Below the pieces are notes generated by a model. That model was not told the origin of the DNA and did not search any database. It was given only the letters and a program-made list of their open reading frames with translations. From positions 1 through 52,387 of the forward strand of contig CALKEZ010000003.1 of NCBI GenBank assembly GCA_938084745.1: a stretch of 52,387 bases of DNA, given 5' to 3'. Each line of letters begins with the position of its first letter. Within the stretch, counting starts at the first letter, position 1. Positions 1 to 8,935 of the stretch are shown piece after piece. The stretch is from an uncultured Gammaproteobacteria bacterium (lineage in GTDB: Bacteria > Pseudomonadota > Gammaproteobacteria > Eutrophobiales > Eutrophobiaceae). The position numbers and the translations under genes are program-made.

Positions 1-237
1 TGGTTGGGTCAACGTAAATCTTACCCATAGCTCATCATCCATTTGAAACTCCTCAATATGAGTCGCATGAATGGAACTGGTAAGAGCCCCCGTATCCAGT
101 TTTGCCCTTACTTTAATATCCCATGGTTTAATATAAGCAGACTCTAACCAGCCTAATACTTCTGGCTCTGCACCTACATAGGAGTGAAACAAAACTGACA
201 ACAGTAGTATGCAATGCGAAAAATTTTTTATGGTCAT
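1..237 (-). CDS. Exported retropepsin-like / putative ATP-dependent zinc protease family protein (partial)
   Basis: Only the first 79 codons are present; the gene runs off the left edge. The start is the ATG complementary to 235-237. The product opens with a signal peptide (hydrophobic core at residues 9-20, likely cleavage after VGA) and then shows GWLESAYIKPWDIKVRAKLD followed by the DTGA and TSSIHA motifs. This is the N-terminal signature of the family long called putative ATP-dependent zinc protease (PF05618, DUF785), whose DTGA motif resembles the active site of retropepsin-type aspartic proteases. It starts 35 bases after rnfG on the same strand, so it may be the last gene of that transcript. 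The substrate is unknown. The family call is from memory of the motif; the C-terminal half is not visible. Confidence 0.75.
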   Translation of the reverse strand, partial: MTIKNFSHCILLLSVLFHSYVGAEPEVLGWLESAYIKPWDIKVRAKLDTGALTSSIHATHIEEFQMDDELWVRFTLTQP

Positions 238-272
238 ATTTTTTTTGTAATTTGGTTTCAAAAGCTAAATGA

Positions 273-923
273 CTAATTCTCAAGTTGTGAATTGTTAAAG
301 TTTGCGCTATTGGTATAGATAAAAATGTCACGATTCTCAGTATAAAACTTGAGTGTTTTATAAACACTATTAATGATACTTCTTGATGTTATAGTCGCAC
401 CGCTTAATTGATCAAATTTGCCCCCGTCTTTTTTAATGGCCCATTGCTCTTTTTGTTTTATTAGACTGAAATTATTAAATTTTTGTAACCAGTTGCTTTT
501 ATCCTGATGAGCCTGCTCCCCGAAGCCTTCGGTTTCATTATGCTGAAGAATCTTGACGCCAGTCAATAAACCCTCATAACTTATCCCTATCAGCAGATCT
601 ATGTTGCCGTTATAGCCTTTTGTAGTTACTGGCATAAGTCCAACCGCAACCGGCTGATTACCGAGTCTTGCGCGGTAGACAGTAGTACTGCGTGTACCAT
701 CCGGCATAACAAGTTCGATTTTATCAGCGAATAAATCATTGTCATAATCAAGAGGTATCACATCATTGATTATTGCAAGCGCAGCTTTTTCCTTATTACT
801 TATAATTTTTTCTTTTGTTATGTTGTTGACAAAGGAAAGTGAGAGAACACATAGCATACTGATAATAAGCAAGGGTAATGAGGTAATGAATTTCTGTTTA
901 AATGAATTGGATGGTGAATTCAT
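273..923 (-). CDS. rnfG: Rnf electron transport complex subunit G
   Basis: A 216-residue membrane-anchored, periplasm-facing flavoprotein subunit of the Rnf/Rsx complex. One transmembrane helix lies at residues 13-32. The C-terminal FMN-binding domain ends with the SGATITS motif (residues 174-180), whose SGAT threonine carries covalent FMN in this family. The ATG overlaps the rnfD stop by four bases, so translation is probably coupled. It is last of the four rnf genes here; rnfE, which usually follows, is absent, and the next gene downstream encodes a protease-like protein. Length agrees with other RnfG proteins. Confidence 0.93.
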   Translation of the reverse strand: MNSPSNSFKQKFITSLPLLIISMLCVLSLSFVNNITKEKIISNKEKAALAIINDVIPLDYDNDLFADKIELVMPDGTRSTTVYRARLGNQPVAVGLMPVTTKGYNGNIDLLIGISYEGLLTGVKILQHNETEGFGEQAHQDKSNWLQKFNNFSLIKQKEQWAIKKDGGKFDQLSGATITSRSIINSVYKTLKFYTENRDIFIYTNSANFNNSQLEN

Positions 924-1930
924 TTTTCCCCCAATGCCCTGGGTCGGGTGTAATAATCAATCAAAGGTACCAGGCCATTCATAATCAGGATTGAGAAGGC
1001 AATGCCATCCGGATAGCTGCCCCAGGTACGTATGATATAGATAAAAACACCAACCCCGATACCATATATAATTTTTCCAGTTACTGTTGTGGATGAACTT
1101 GCCGGATCAGTCGCGATAAAAAAAGCGCACAGCATCGTCCCGCCAGTAAAGATATGGAATAGTGCAGATGGATATACATCGCTATCAACAATATTAAATA
1201 CTGAACCTAGTAAAAATATAGATCCTAATACCGCAGCAGGAATGTGCCAGCGGATCACCTTGTTGAAGAGTAAAAAAAGGCCGCCTGCAAGATAGGCCAA
1301 TGCGATCCATTCCCAACCTTTACCGCCAACTAAAGCGTATAATGGATTGTCTTTTATCTCGGAGACCATTGTCATTAGACCTAGCTCGACCTTCATATTG
1401 CTTAAGGGTGTTGCACCGCTGATTGCATCTGGCTTACTCGGTAATCCCGAAAAAATAATGCTGATATTTTGCCCTGTCGTTAATGCCTGATCAGTTAGGC
1501 CACTCAGGTCAGGCCAATAAGCCATCTGTACCGGAAACGATAACAGGACAAAGATATAACCGGCCATTGCCGGATTAAATGGATTGTTACCCAACCCACC
1601 GAACAAATGCTTGGCCACAATAATAGCGAAGGCGATACCCGCTAAAGTAACCCACCAGGGAGTGTAGGGTGAAATGGTCAATGCAAAAAGTAGTGCAGTA
1701 ATGATTGCCGATCCATCTTTAATGACCGGTGCAATGGCCTGCTGTCGAACTTTCAATATTAATGGTTCAAAAACTAACGCAAATATTGTGGCTAAAATAC
1801 AATTCACCAATATGCCTGCGCCGAAATAATAACTGCTAAGCAAAATACCGGGGATCAGCGCATACAGCACCTTTTGCATTATCGATGCAACGCTGTTGTT
1901 TGCATGAGTATGTGGCGAGGAAGCTTGCAT
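920..1930 (-). CDS. rnfD: Rnf electron transport complex subunit D
   Basis: A 336-residue polytopic inner-membrane protein of the NqrB/RnfD family. It has about nine hydrophobic helices, the conserved KDGSAIITALLFALTISP stretch near residue 70, the GGLGNNPFNPAMAGY segment near 110, and an SGATPLS motif whose threonine is the covalent FMN site in this family. The subunit passes electrons within the membrane arm and is tied to ion translocation in characterised Rnf and NQR enzymes. It starts only four bases after rnfB stops; in the usual gene order the large rnfC gene sits at exactly this junction, so its absence is clear. The stop overlaps rnfG. Confidence 0.94.
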   Translation of the reverse strand: MQASSPHTHANNSVASIMQKVLYALIPGILLSSYYFGAGILVNCILATIFALVFEPLILKVRQQAIAPVIKDGSAIITALLFALTISPYTPWWVTLAGIAFAIIVAKHLFGGLGNNPFNPAMAGYIFVLLSFPVQMAYWPDLSGLTDQALTTGQNISIIFSGLPSKPDAISGATPLSNMKVELGLMTMVSEIKDNPLYALVGGKGWEWIALAYLAGGLFLLFNKVIRWHIPAAVLGSIFLLGSVFNIVDSDVYPSALFHIFTGGTMLCAFFIATDPASSSTTVTGKIIYGIGVGVFIYIIRTWGSYPDGIAFSILIMNGLVPLIDYYTRPRALGEK

Positions 1931-1934
1931 CTAA

Positions 1935-2441
1935 CTAGGCGGGAATCATGCTAATGCAATCAACCGGGCAAGGTGCAATACAGAGCTCGCAACCAGTGCA
2001 ATAAGCATTGATGACGCTATGCATTTGTTTTGGTGCGCCAACTATGGCGTCTACCGGACAGGCGGCGATACATTTTACACAACCAATGCAATGCTCTTCG
2101 TGAATAAAGGCAATCTGTGGTTCGTTGTATTTATCTGTTTTTTTATAAAGTGGTTTAACATCCAGACCTGTTCGTACTGACAATGATCTTATTGTCTCAA
2201 TGCCCCCGGGTAAACAGCGATTAATATCGGCAACGCGATTAGCGATTGCCTCTGCATAGGGTCGGCAACCATTAAAACCACAGTCCCTGCATTGAGTTTG
2301 TGGCAGTAAGTTCTCGATCTCATCAATATCTTTCTGCAATGTTTGAACATGACTACTCGTTTCCTGACCGGATACCAGTAATCCAATTATGCAGGTGAGT
2401 AACATGATCACAATTAATGCAATGACGATCGAGATACTCAT
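1935..2441 (-). CDS. rnfB: Rnf electron transport complex subunit B (ferredoxin-type)
   Basis: A 168-residue iron-sulfur subunit. One N-terminal transmembrane helix (residues 3-23) anchors it. A four-cysteine cluster motif follows (CRDCGFNGC plus INRC). Two [4Fe-4S] ferredoxin motifs come next: CIGCVKCIAACP near residue 117 and CTGCELCIAPCP near 147. All ligands expected in RnfB are present, so this subunit looks able to carry electrons. It normally receives them from, or passes them to, RnfC and soluble ferredoxin. Its ATG overlaps the rnfA stop by four bases, and rnfD follows after four bases. No rnfC lies between. Confidence 0.95.
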   Translation of the reverse strand: MSISIVIALIVIMLLTCIIGLLVSGQETSSHVQTLQKDIDEIENLLPQTQCRDCGFNGCRPYAEAIANRVADINRCLPGGIETIRSLSVRTGLDVKPLYKKTDKYNEPQIAFIHEEHCIGCVKCIAACPVDAIVGAPKQMHSVINAYCTGCELCIAPCPVDCISMIPA

Positions 2442-3013
2442 TTTAAACCGGCCAGACCCATTAGTCCCATCGAAAAAATACCAAGCGCCATGAGTAATAT
2501 CGGCAACCCTCGAAACGATACGGGCACATCGTCATTATCAATTCGTTCACGTAAGCAGGTGAGTACCAACAGTAAAAACAGAAAGCCTGTTCCGGTACCT
2601 ACACCGCTATAGAAAGATCCGAAAAAGGTCAGGCTTTGATCTTGTGATAATAAAATGACAGCCAAAAAGATTGAGTTCACAAGAATGACAGGCACTATCG
2701 CGTTGACATGTTCTGAGAGCAAGGGAAAAAAGAGCGCTACTACTTTTTGCGAGGCATAGACAATGCCCATGATTAGCATCATGTAAAATAGCAAATCGAG
2801 ATATTGTAGTTGCAAGGGAATGATCAGCAGGTGGTCAATCAGATAAGCACCCGGTAAGCAAAGACTCAAACAATAGAGCGTCGCTAGTCCAAGCAACCAC
2901 GCAGTATGCATGCGCTGACTTGCAGTAACTTGCAGATCAAGACCAACGAGAGTAGTTAGTACCAGGTTATTGACCAGCACCGCACCGAACAGCAATCCGA
3001 ATAATTCACTCAT
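2438..3013 (-). CDS. rnfA: Rnf electron transport complex subunit A, divergent
   Basis: A 191-residue protein with six predicted transmembrane helices. It matches RnfA in length, in the N-terminal GAVLVNNLVL segment and in the C-terminal VPVSFRG / GLMGLAGL region. RnfA and RnfE normally form a pseudo-symmetric pair holding an iron or [2Fe-2S] centre with cysteines from each subunit. Against E. coli RsxA, as I recall it, Cys26 (GLCP) is Asp26 here (GLDL) and Cys114 (TNCAV) is Ser114 (VNSIF). The three cysteines present (residues 48, 52 and about 153) are elsewhere. First gene of the operon; its stop overlaps rnfB. The family call is firm, but normal function is doubtful. Confidence 0.88.
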   Translation of the reverse strand: MSELFGLLFGAVLVNNLVLTTLVGLDLQVTASQRMHTAWLLGLATLYCLSLCLPGAYLIDHLLIIPLQLQYLDLLFYMMLIMGIVYASQKVVALFFPLLSEHVNAIVPVILVNSIFLAVILLSQDQSLTFFGSFYSGVGTGTGFLFLLLVLTCLRERIDNDDVPVSFRGLPILLMALGIFSMGLMGLAGLK

Positions 3014-3079
3014 CTAAATGAGTATGGAATTTTTAAGAGAACACAACAAGTCTTGATAGCTATTTTTGAACCAGGTACT

Positions 3080-3099
3080 GACAGGCATATAAGCCTGTC
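3080..3099 (-). other. Short hairpin between metG and rnfA
   Basis: A perfect 7-bp inverted repeat (GACAGGC, six-base loop, GCCTGTC) lies just past the metG stop. No T-run follows on either strand, so it is a weak terminator candidate at best. Confidence 0.3.
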
Positions 3100-3107
3100 G
3101 GCAGGCA

Positions 3108-5144
3108 TTACTTCACTTTCATTCCTGGTTGGGCACCAGTATCGGGACTTAATATAAACAGTTCCTTCCCACCCGCGCCAGCGGCCAGTACCATCCCTTC
3201 AGATAAACCAAAGCGCATTTTGCGTGGTGCGAGATTGGCGACCATTACGGTCAGTTTTCCTTCAAGGTCTTCCGGGCTATAGGCAGACTTGATGCCGGCA
3301 AAAACGTTACGTGTTACGCCACCCAAATCCAGCGTCAATTGCAATAATTTATCGGCTCCTTCGACATGGTCGGCCTTGATGATTTTTGCAATGCGCAGAT
3401 CAACCTTCATGAAATCATCAATCGTTATCTGATCCGCGATCGGGTTATCTGCCAATGGGCCAGTTACAACGGCTTGTTCAGTTGTGCTGGCGGTCAGATC
3501 TTCTTTACTGTCTTCAACCATGGCGTCTACGTGCTCCTTTTCAACTCTTGTCATTAAGGGTTTGAATTTATTTATTTTGTGATCAGCTAATGTGGTTCCA
3601 GCATCGTGCCATTGCAGTGGTGCAATATTGAGAAACTCTTCAGTGCTGGTCGCTAATATGGGTAAGACCGGTTTTAAATAGAGTATTAACAAACGGAAAC
3701 AATTAATGCCCATGCTGCAAACGGCTTGTAATTCTTCATCACGGCCTTCTTCTTTTGCAATAATCCAGGGTTTGTGATCATCAATGTATTGATTAGCCTT
3801 ATCTGCCAATGACATGATCTCGCGCATTGCTTTTGAGTATTCACGTGCTTCATACGCTTGGGCAATAGTCTCATTGGCATCAACCATGGCTTTTAAAAGT
3901 GCTGCGTCATGAATATTCTTTGCTAGCTTTCCATCAAAACGCTTATTAATAAAACCGGCACAGCGGCTCGCAATATTAACCACCTTACCCACAAGATCAG
4001 AATTCACCCGTGCGGTGAAATCTTCCAGGTTAAGATCAATATCATCAACCCCCGATCCCAGTTTTGCCGCAAAGTAATAACGCAGGTATTCCGGGTTCAG
4101 GTGATTCAGATACGTGCGTGCGGTAATAAACGTACCGCGAGATTTGGACATCTTTTGTCCGTCAACGGTTAAAAAGCCATGTGCGAAGATGGCGGTTGGT
4201 GTTCTGAAGCCACTGCCTTCCAACATTGCCGGCCAGAATAAAGCATGGAAATAGATAATGTCTTTACCGATAAAATGGTACATCTCGGTATCGCTACCCG
4301 CCTGACACCACTCATCAAAATTTAAATCGGATTTATCACAGAGATTTTTAAAACTGGCCAGATACCCCATCGGCGCATCTAACCAGACATAGAAATATTT
4401 GCCGGGCGCATTCGGAATCTCAAAACCAAAATAAGGTGCATCGCGTGAGATATCCCATTCCTGTAACCCTGCTTCGAACCATTCATCGAGCTTATTGGTG
4501 ACCTCGGCTTGTAAATGACCGGCACGGGTCCATTTATGCAACATCTGCTCGAAATCACCGAGCTTGAAAAAATAATGCTCCGATTCCCTTTCAACCGGGG
4601 TGGCACCCGAAACAGCAGAAACCGGATTCTTTAAGTCAGTTGGGCTATAGGTCGCGCCGCAGGATTCACAACTATCGCCATATTGATCGGCTGCTCCGCA
4701 TTTTGGACATTCGCCACGGATAAAGCGATCCGGCAGAAACATTTCCTTTTCCGGGTCATAGAGTTGTGTGATCGTGCGTTTATTAATGTGTTCTTTATCA
4801 TCCAGTGCTGCATAGATGGTATTGGCCAACCACTGGTTTTCATCGGAGTGGGTACTGTGAAAATTATCAAAGACAACGGAGAATTGCTTGAAATCAGCCT
4901 GATGTTCTTCAGAGATGCGTGCTATCAGGGCTTCTGGCGTAATCCCTTCCTTTTGTGCGCGCAGCATAATCGGTGTGCCATGGGCATCATCCGCACAAAC
5001 GTAATAGCAGTTATGACCCTGCATCTTCTGGAAACGCACCCAGATATCCGTCTGGATATATTCGACTAAATGCCCGATATGGATAGAACCATTGGCATAT
5101 GGCAAGGCGCTGGTAACGAGAATCTTTCTTGGTTGGTCCGACAT
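3108..5144 (-). CDS. metG: Methionyl-tRNA synthetase
   Basis: Charges tRNA-Met in the cytoplasm. I place the start at the ATG of [10 protein letters not shown] (complement of 5142-5144), giving 678 residues, about the E. coli length; the frame stays open to a TTG 18 bases upstream, which has no ribosome site. Visible elements are the class I HIGH signature at residues 22-25, a zinc knuckle with two CxxC pairs near 146-162, KMSKS near 333, an anticodon-binding helical region, and a C-terminal EMAP/Trbp111-type tRNA-binding domain from about residue 577. It is divergent from mrp, as in E. coli and many gammaproteobacteria. Confidence 0.97.
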   Translation of the reverse strand: MSDQPRKILVTSALPYANGSIHIGHLVEYIQTDIWVRFQKMQGHNCYYVCADDAHGTPIMLRAQKEGITPEALIARISEEHQADFKQFSVVFDNFHSTHSDENQWLANTIYAALDDKEHINKRTITQLYDPEKEMFLPDRFIRGECPKCGAADQYGDSCESCGATYSPTDLKNPVSAVSGATPVERESEHYFFKLGDFEQMLHKWTRAGHLQAEVTNKLDEWFEAGLQEWDISRDAPYFGFEIPNAPGKYFYVWLDAPMGYLASFKNLCDKSDLNFDEWCQAGSDTEMYHFIGKDIIYFHALFWPAMLEGSGFRTPTAIFAHGFLTVDGQKMSKSRGTFITARTYLNHLNPEYLRYYFAAKLGSGVDDIDLNLEDFTARVNSDLVGKVVNIASRCAGFINKRFDGKLAKNIHDAALLKAMVDANETIAQAYEAREYSKAMREIMSLADKANQYIDDHKPWIIAKEEGRDEELQAVCSMGINCFRLLILYLKPVLPILATSTEEFLNIAPLQWHDAGTTLADHKINKFKPLMTRVEKEHVDAMVEDSKEDLTASTTEQAVVTGPLADNPIADQITIDDFMKVDLRIAKIIKADHVEGADKLLQLTLDLGGVTRNVFAGIKSAYSPEDLEGKLTVMVANLAPRKMRFGLSEGMVLAAGAGGKELFILSPDTGAQPGMKVK

Positions 5145-5260
5145 TCTATTAATTAGTCTCAAATTGGGGCGCTAAAGTAGCATTATTAAATAGCAGCGTG
5201 AAGAGAAGCCAATAAATATTGTAGAATACGCGTCCAATTCATAGCTCAGGTTGCAATTCA

Positions 5261-6349
5261 ATGTCGGCAATTAGTCGCGAACAAGTAGAAACCATTCTTT
5301 CCGGAATAAACGATCCCTACACCAAACAGGATCTCATCAGTGCAAAGGCCGTCAAGGACGTCACTATCAATGACGGTGCTGTCGCTATCTCGATTCAGTT
5401 AGGTTATCCGGCTGAGGGTGCAAAGCAGACCTTAATAGAAAGCATAAGCGCAGCGCTTGCCGGTCAAGGTATCAGCAACGTTACAGTGACGGTATCGAGC
5501 AAGATCGTGTCGCATTCCGTACAACAAGGTGTTCAATTATTACCGAATGTTAAAAATACGATTGCCGTGGCTTCGGGTAAGGGTGGCGTAGGCAAATCGA
5601 CAACGTCGATTAACCTGGCGCTGGCGCTACAGGCTGAAGGTGCCACCGTGGGTATTCTTGACGCTGATATTTACGGTCCGAGCCAACCGCGGATGCTGGG
5701 TTTAAAAGGCAAACCGGATACCACTGATGGCAAAACGGTAGAGCCTAAGGTCAGTTACGGAGTGCAGTCGATGTCGATAGGCTATTTGATCGAAGAAGAT
5801 ACGCCGATGATTTGGCGTGGCCCGATGGTGACCGGTGCTTTGGAGCAGTTACTCAATGATACTAATTGGCAGGATCTTGATTACCTGATTATTGATCTGC
5901 CACCCGGCACGGGCGATATTCAGTTGACCTTATGCCAGAAAATCCCGGTCAGTGGTGCGGTGATAGTGACCACACCGCAAGACATTGCTTTACTGGATGC
6001 GAGAAAAGCATTGAAGATGTTTGAAAAGGTGAATGTGCCGGTATTGGGTATTATCGAAAATATGAGTACCCATATCTGTAGTCAGTGTGGGCATGAAGAA
6101 CATATCTTTGGTAGCGGTGGCGGCGATCAGATGGCGAAACAATATAATGTCGATCTACTCGGGTCATTACCACTGGATATTCGTATTCGTGAAGGTGTTG
6201 ATAATGGTAAACCAACTGTCGCAATGGAGCCTGATTCGGAAATTTCAATGAATTATCGCGAGATTGCGCGGCGAACTGCGGCCAAGTTAGCGCTACAGGC
6301 AAAAGACTACACAAATAAGTTTCCGAAAATCGTGATAGAAAATAACTAA
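5261..6349 (+). CDS. apbC: Mrp/ApbC family iron-sulfur cluster carrier ATPase
   Basis: A 362-residue cytoplasmic P-loop ATPase that carries and delivers [4Fe-4S] clusters. Residues 1-75 form the MIP18/DUF59 domain. A deviant Walker A (GKGGVGKS) lies at 106-113, followed by the DADIYGPSQPRMLG and DLPPGTGD motifs of the MinD/Mrp class. A CSQCG motif near residue 267 supplies the bridging cluster cysteines. It is divergent from metG, the usual position. Many clients sit in this same window (RnfB, IspG, Rieske), but no specific link can be shown. The gene is also called mrp. Confidence 0.95.
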   Translation: MSAISREQVETILSGINDPYTKQDLISAKAVKDVTINDGAVAISIQLGYPAEGAKQTLIESISAALAGQGISNVTVTVSSKIVSHSVQQGVQLLPNVKNTIAVASGKGGVGKSTTSINLALALQAEGATVGILDADIYGPSQPRMLGLKGKPDTTDGKTVEPKVSYGVQSMSIGYLIEEDTPMIWRGPMVTGALEQLLNDTNWQDLDYLIIDLPPGTGDIQLTLCQKIPVSGAVIVTTPQDIALLDARKALKMFEKVNVPVLGIIENMSTHICSQCGHEEHIFGSGGGDQMAKQYNVDLLGSLPLDIRIREGVDNGKPTVAMEPDSEISMNYREIARRTAAKLALQAKDYTNKFPKIVIENN

Positions 6350-6447
6350 GCGCAGTTGCAATTGCTCGACAATATGTTCCAGACTTTGCCGACTGCTGAC
6401 ATCCATGGCGGTCAGAATAATGAATTTAAACTGGGGAAATAAAAAAT

Positions 6448-7014
6448 ATGAGTGTTAAATCAGACAAATGGATCCGACGTATGGCGGAGCAACATTGCAT
6501 GATTGAACCCTTTGAAGCTGGTCAGGTAAAAACACATGGTTCCGAGCGTATAATATCTTATGGTACCTCCAGCTATGGTTATGATGTGCGCTGTTCTGAT
6601 GAATTTAAAATCTTTACCAATGTGCATTCGGCCACGGTCGACCCCAAAAAGTTTGATGAGAAAAGTTTTGTCGATATTAAAGCGGACAGCTGTATTATTC
6701 CGCCAAATTCATTTGCTCTGGCCAGAACGGTTGAGTTTTTTCGCATTCCACGCAATGTATTAACAATTTGTTTGGGTAAATCGACCTACGCTCGCTGTGG
6801 GATTATTGTAAATGTCACGCCACTCGAACCGGAATGGGAAGGGCATGTGACATTGGAGTTTTCGAATACGACTACGCTTCCGGCAAAGATTTATGCTAAC
6901 GAGGGAGTGGCGCAGGTCATTTTTATTGAATCAGATGAGGTTTGTGAAACGTCATACAAGGATCGTGCTGGCAAATATCAGGGGCAAACAGGCGTAACAT
7001 TACCCAAGACATAA
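6448..7014 (+). CDS. dcd: dCTP deaminase
   Basis: Deaminates dCTP to dUTP, feeding thymidylate synthesis. The 188-residue protein is near the usual 188-193. Conserved blocks are [13 protein letters not shown] near residue 39, [10 protein letters not shown] near 110 with its substrate-contacting residues, and [16 protein letters not shown] near 131 containing the catalytic glutamate. The ATG follows a GGGGA ribosome site. mrp lies 98 bases upstream on the same strand, a common gammaproteobacterial pairing. The stop is five bases from the end of the convergent pilZ gene. It looks like the monofunctional deaminase rather than the bifunctional dCTP deaminase/dUTPase. Confidence 0.95.
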   Translation: MSVKSDKWIRRMAEQHCMIEPFEAGQVKTHGSERIISYGTSSYGYDVRCSDEFKIFTNVHSATVDPKKFDEKSFVDIKADSCIIPPNSFALARTVEFFRIPRNVLTICLGKSTYARCGIIVNVTPLEPEWEGHVTLEFSNTTTLPAKIYANEGVAQVIFIESDEVCETSYKDRAGKYQGQTGVTLPKT

Positions 7015-7019
7015 GTCAG

Positions 7020-7637
7020 TTAGCCATTGGCAACTGCCTTTTCTTCATTGCCGTCATCAGTTTTTTTGTTGCGCTCTTCCTTTAATAGTTTTGCCTGTTT
7101 GCTGAGGATGTGTTGCATTATGATTTCCTGATCGGTTTCGCTGATGCCAATGAAATCAACGGCGACTATAAAGCGATAAAGGTTGTCATCGAGTTTCTTT
7201 CGACAATCGACAACCGATGCGTAGAGCGGTATGTATTGATACTCAGGAAAAAGCACCAGTTCCATTCTCAGGTTGGCGCCTTCGTTAATTGGTGTGTTAG
7301 ATTCAAATGACATGCCGCTAGCACTTATATTGACCTGCTGGGTTGCTGTAATTGAGTCGTCCTTGTCATCACTATGCATCATCATGCTTTCTATCAATGA
7401 TAATTTCTTATCATAAAGACCGAGTATTTCTGCAACCAATGGACTCACTTCCTCTAGTCGTGCCATTTTCGACATTATTTTTGCTTCTATACAATTGAAT
7501 GCACTTTTAAGTTCGGCGAAGTTCTTTCTTTCATGTTCGGTCCGTTTTATCTCGTTATCAATATCAATACCTTGTACGACACGGTACTTGAGTGACACGT
7601 TGTCATGAATTCGAAAATAGCGTCTGCGATCATCCAT
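7020..7637 (-). CDS. PilZ-domain protein with helical insert, encoded after the flagellar stator genes
   Basis: A 205-residue protein with the two halves of a PilZ c-di-GMP site far apart: the RxxxR arginines at residues 5 and 9, and the NISASG motif at 103-108, followed by the beta-barrel part (to about 175). Residues 26-90 are rich in charge and look helical, recalling PilZ proteins that oligomerise through an inserted helix pair. The tail is lysine-rich. It starts 16 bases after pomB, so it is very likely in the stator transcript and may tune motor output with c-di-GMP, as YcgR does in enterobacteria. The role is inferred from context; the domain call rests on the two motifs. Confidence 0.75.
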   Translation of the reverse strand: MDDRRRYFRIHDNVSLKYRVVQGIDIDNEIKRTEHERKNFAELKSAFNCIEAKIMSKMARLEEVSPLVAEILGLYDKKLSLIESMMMHSDDKDDSITATQQVNISASGMSFESNTPINEGANLRMELVLFPEYQYIPLYASVVDCRKKLDDNLYRFIVAVDFIGISETDQEIIMQHILSKQAKLLKEERNKKTDDGNEEKAVANG

Positions 7638-7653
7638 AGTTTTTTCCTGATGT

Positions 7654-8907
7654 TTATTGTTCTATTAAACCTTTCCTGATTAACTCAAACCGGTCTTTTA
7701 ATGTCTGTAAATTAATGGCATCAATTTCCTTTTGATCTGGAACAGTCGTTTCCTTATCCAGTATCTCTTGTACAGAGCTGGTTAGTTCAGGTGTTTTCGT
7801 TTCACTGAAATTTTTTGTAAAAGGATTCTGTGTACTATCTGCCGAAATATTATTGACGCCATCTTCACCTTCGTTCTGCACAATGATGAGTTCAACACGG
7901 CGGTTTAATGCTCTGTTGTTAGCGTTGTCGTTGGCGACAAGTGGATGTGCATCGCCATGACCTTCAACCACAAAGCGTTCCGGTTTTATCGTGTCCATTT
8001 CCAGCAACTCATGCACAACCGTGACCGCGCGTGATGCAGATAACTCCCAATTTGATCGGAAGCGTGCTGTTTTAATTGGTATATCATCGGTATGACCGGC
8101 AACTACTATCTTTCCCTCTATATCATTCAAAGATTTTCTCAGTTTATTCAAAACCGGTATAAAGGTTCCTTGCAGGATTGATGAGCCGGATGGAAACGAA
8201 CCTTTTTCATTAATGCGTAACAGGATTCGGTTGCCTTGTGTTTTTATTGCTATCAGACCTTGTTCGATTTCAGGTTCCAGTGTTTTAAGCAATTTATAGG
8301 TATCGGTAATGGTTTTTTGCTCTGCTTCGGTTTTTTCCTGAGCGGCAGTATTTTCAGCGGGGTTGGTGCTATCAGAATCTGCCGCTGAAGATTCTTTGGG
8401 CTCCTCTTCGTTATCCTGCTTCTCAGCATCTTTATCTGACAGCATCGCAACATCAGACGTATCAGGCATTTCTATAGTGTTTTGCTTTATTGGTTGACGC
8501 TGCATTGCTTCAGTACCCGAACCGTCATTGTCTTCACCCGCATCGATGCTTTCCTTTTTCTCTTGCTCAGTCATCGCATCGGTGAATTCCAGCGTTTGTT
8601 TAGTTTCGTCTATAGTGTTTTGACGAACTTCATTAACGAGTGTCGGAGTCGGTCTGCCTGGAGAGAATTCCTGTGAAATAATGCTGGTGCCTTTAGGGGG
8701 TTCATTCGATTTTATATCGCGCTGTACACCGAAGGCATTTTTCATGGAGCCGGCTATCTGTTTGAATTTTTGTAAATCCATCTCGGAAAAAGACAAGAGT
8801 AAAACGAAGAAACACATCAGCAACGACATTAAATCGGCGAATGTCATCACCCATGCCGGTGCACCACCGCCACCATCTGCTTTTTTAGCTGGTGCTCCAT
8901 CACTCAT
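7654..8907 (-). CDS. motB: Flagellar stator protein MotB/PomB
   Basis: A 417-residue stator B subunit. The single transmembrane helix (about residues 20-43) follows a short glycine-rich N-terminus and contains the ion-binding Asp25 in TFADLM and Cys32 in MCFF. The block matches sodium-type PomB from memory. The C-terminal OmpA-like peptidoglycan-binding domain spans about 240-350, with GHTDD and the NRALNRRVEL helix. Between them lies an unusually long acidic, Glu/Asp/Ser-rich linker (about 90-200), making the protein some 100 residues longer than typical PomB. A further tail follows the OmpA domain. It lies 28 bases after motA. Sodium coupling is inferred from sequence only. Confidence 0.93.
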   Translation of the reverse strand: MSDGAPAKKADGGGGAPAWVMTFADLMSLLMCFFVLLLSFSEMDLQKFKQIAGSMKNAFGVQRDIKSNEPPKGTSIISQEFSPGRPTPTLVNEVRQNTIDETKQTLEFTDAMTEQEKKESIDAGEDNDGSGTEAMQRQPIKQNTIEMPDTSDVAMLSDKDAEKQDNEEEPKESSAADSDSTNPAENTAAQEKTEAEQKTITDTYKLLKTLEPEIEQGLIAIKTQGNRILLRINEKGSFPSGSSILQGTFIPVLNKLRKSLNDIEGKIVVAGHTDDIPIKTARFRSNWELSASRAVTVVHELLEMDTIKPERFVVEGHGDAHPLVANDNANNRALNRRVELIIVQNEGEDGVNNISADSTQNPFTKNFSETKTPELTSSVQEILDKETTVPDQKEIDAINLQTLKDRFELIRKGLIEQ

Positions 8908-8935
8908 GGTTTATGTCGTCCCGGGGTGAATGGCA

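Noticed and set aside
6350..6447. Minus-strand reading of the apbC-dcd gap looks protein-like (ILTAMDVSSRQSLEHIVEQL)
   Set aside because: No start, no ribosome site and no recognisable family; too short to claim as a gene remnant.
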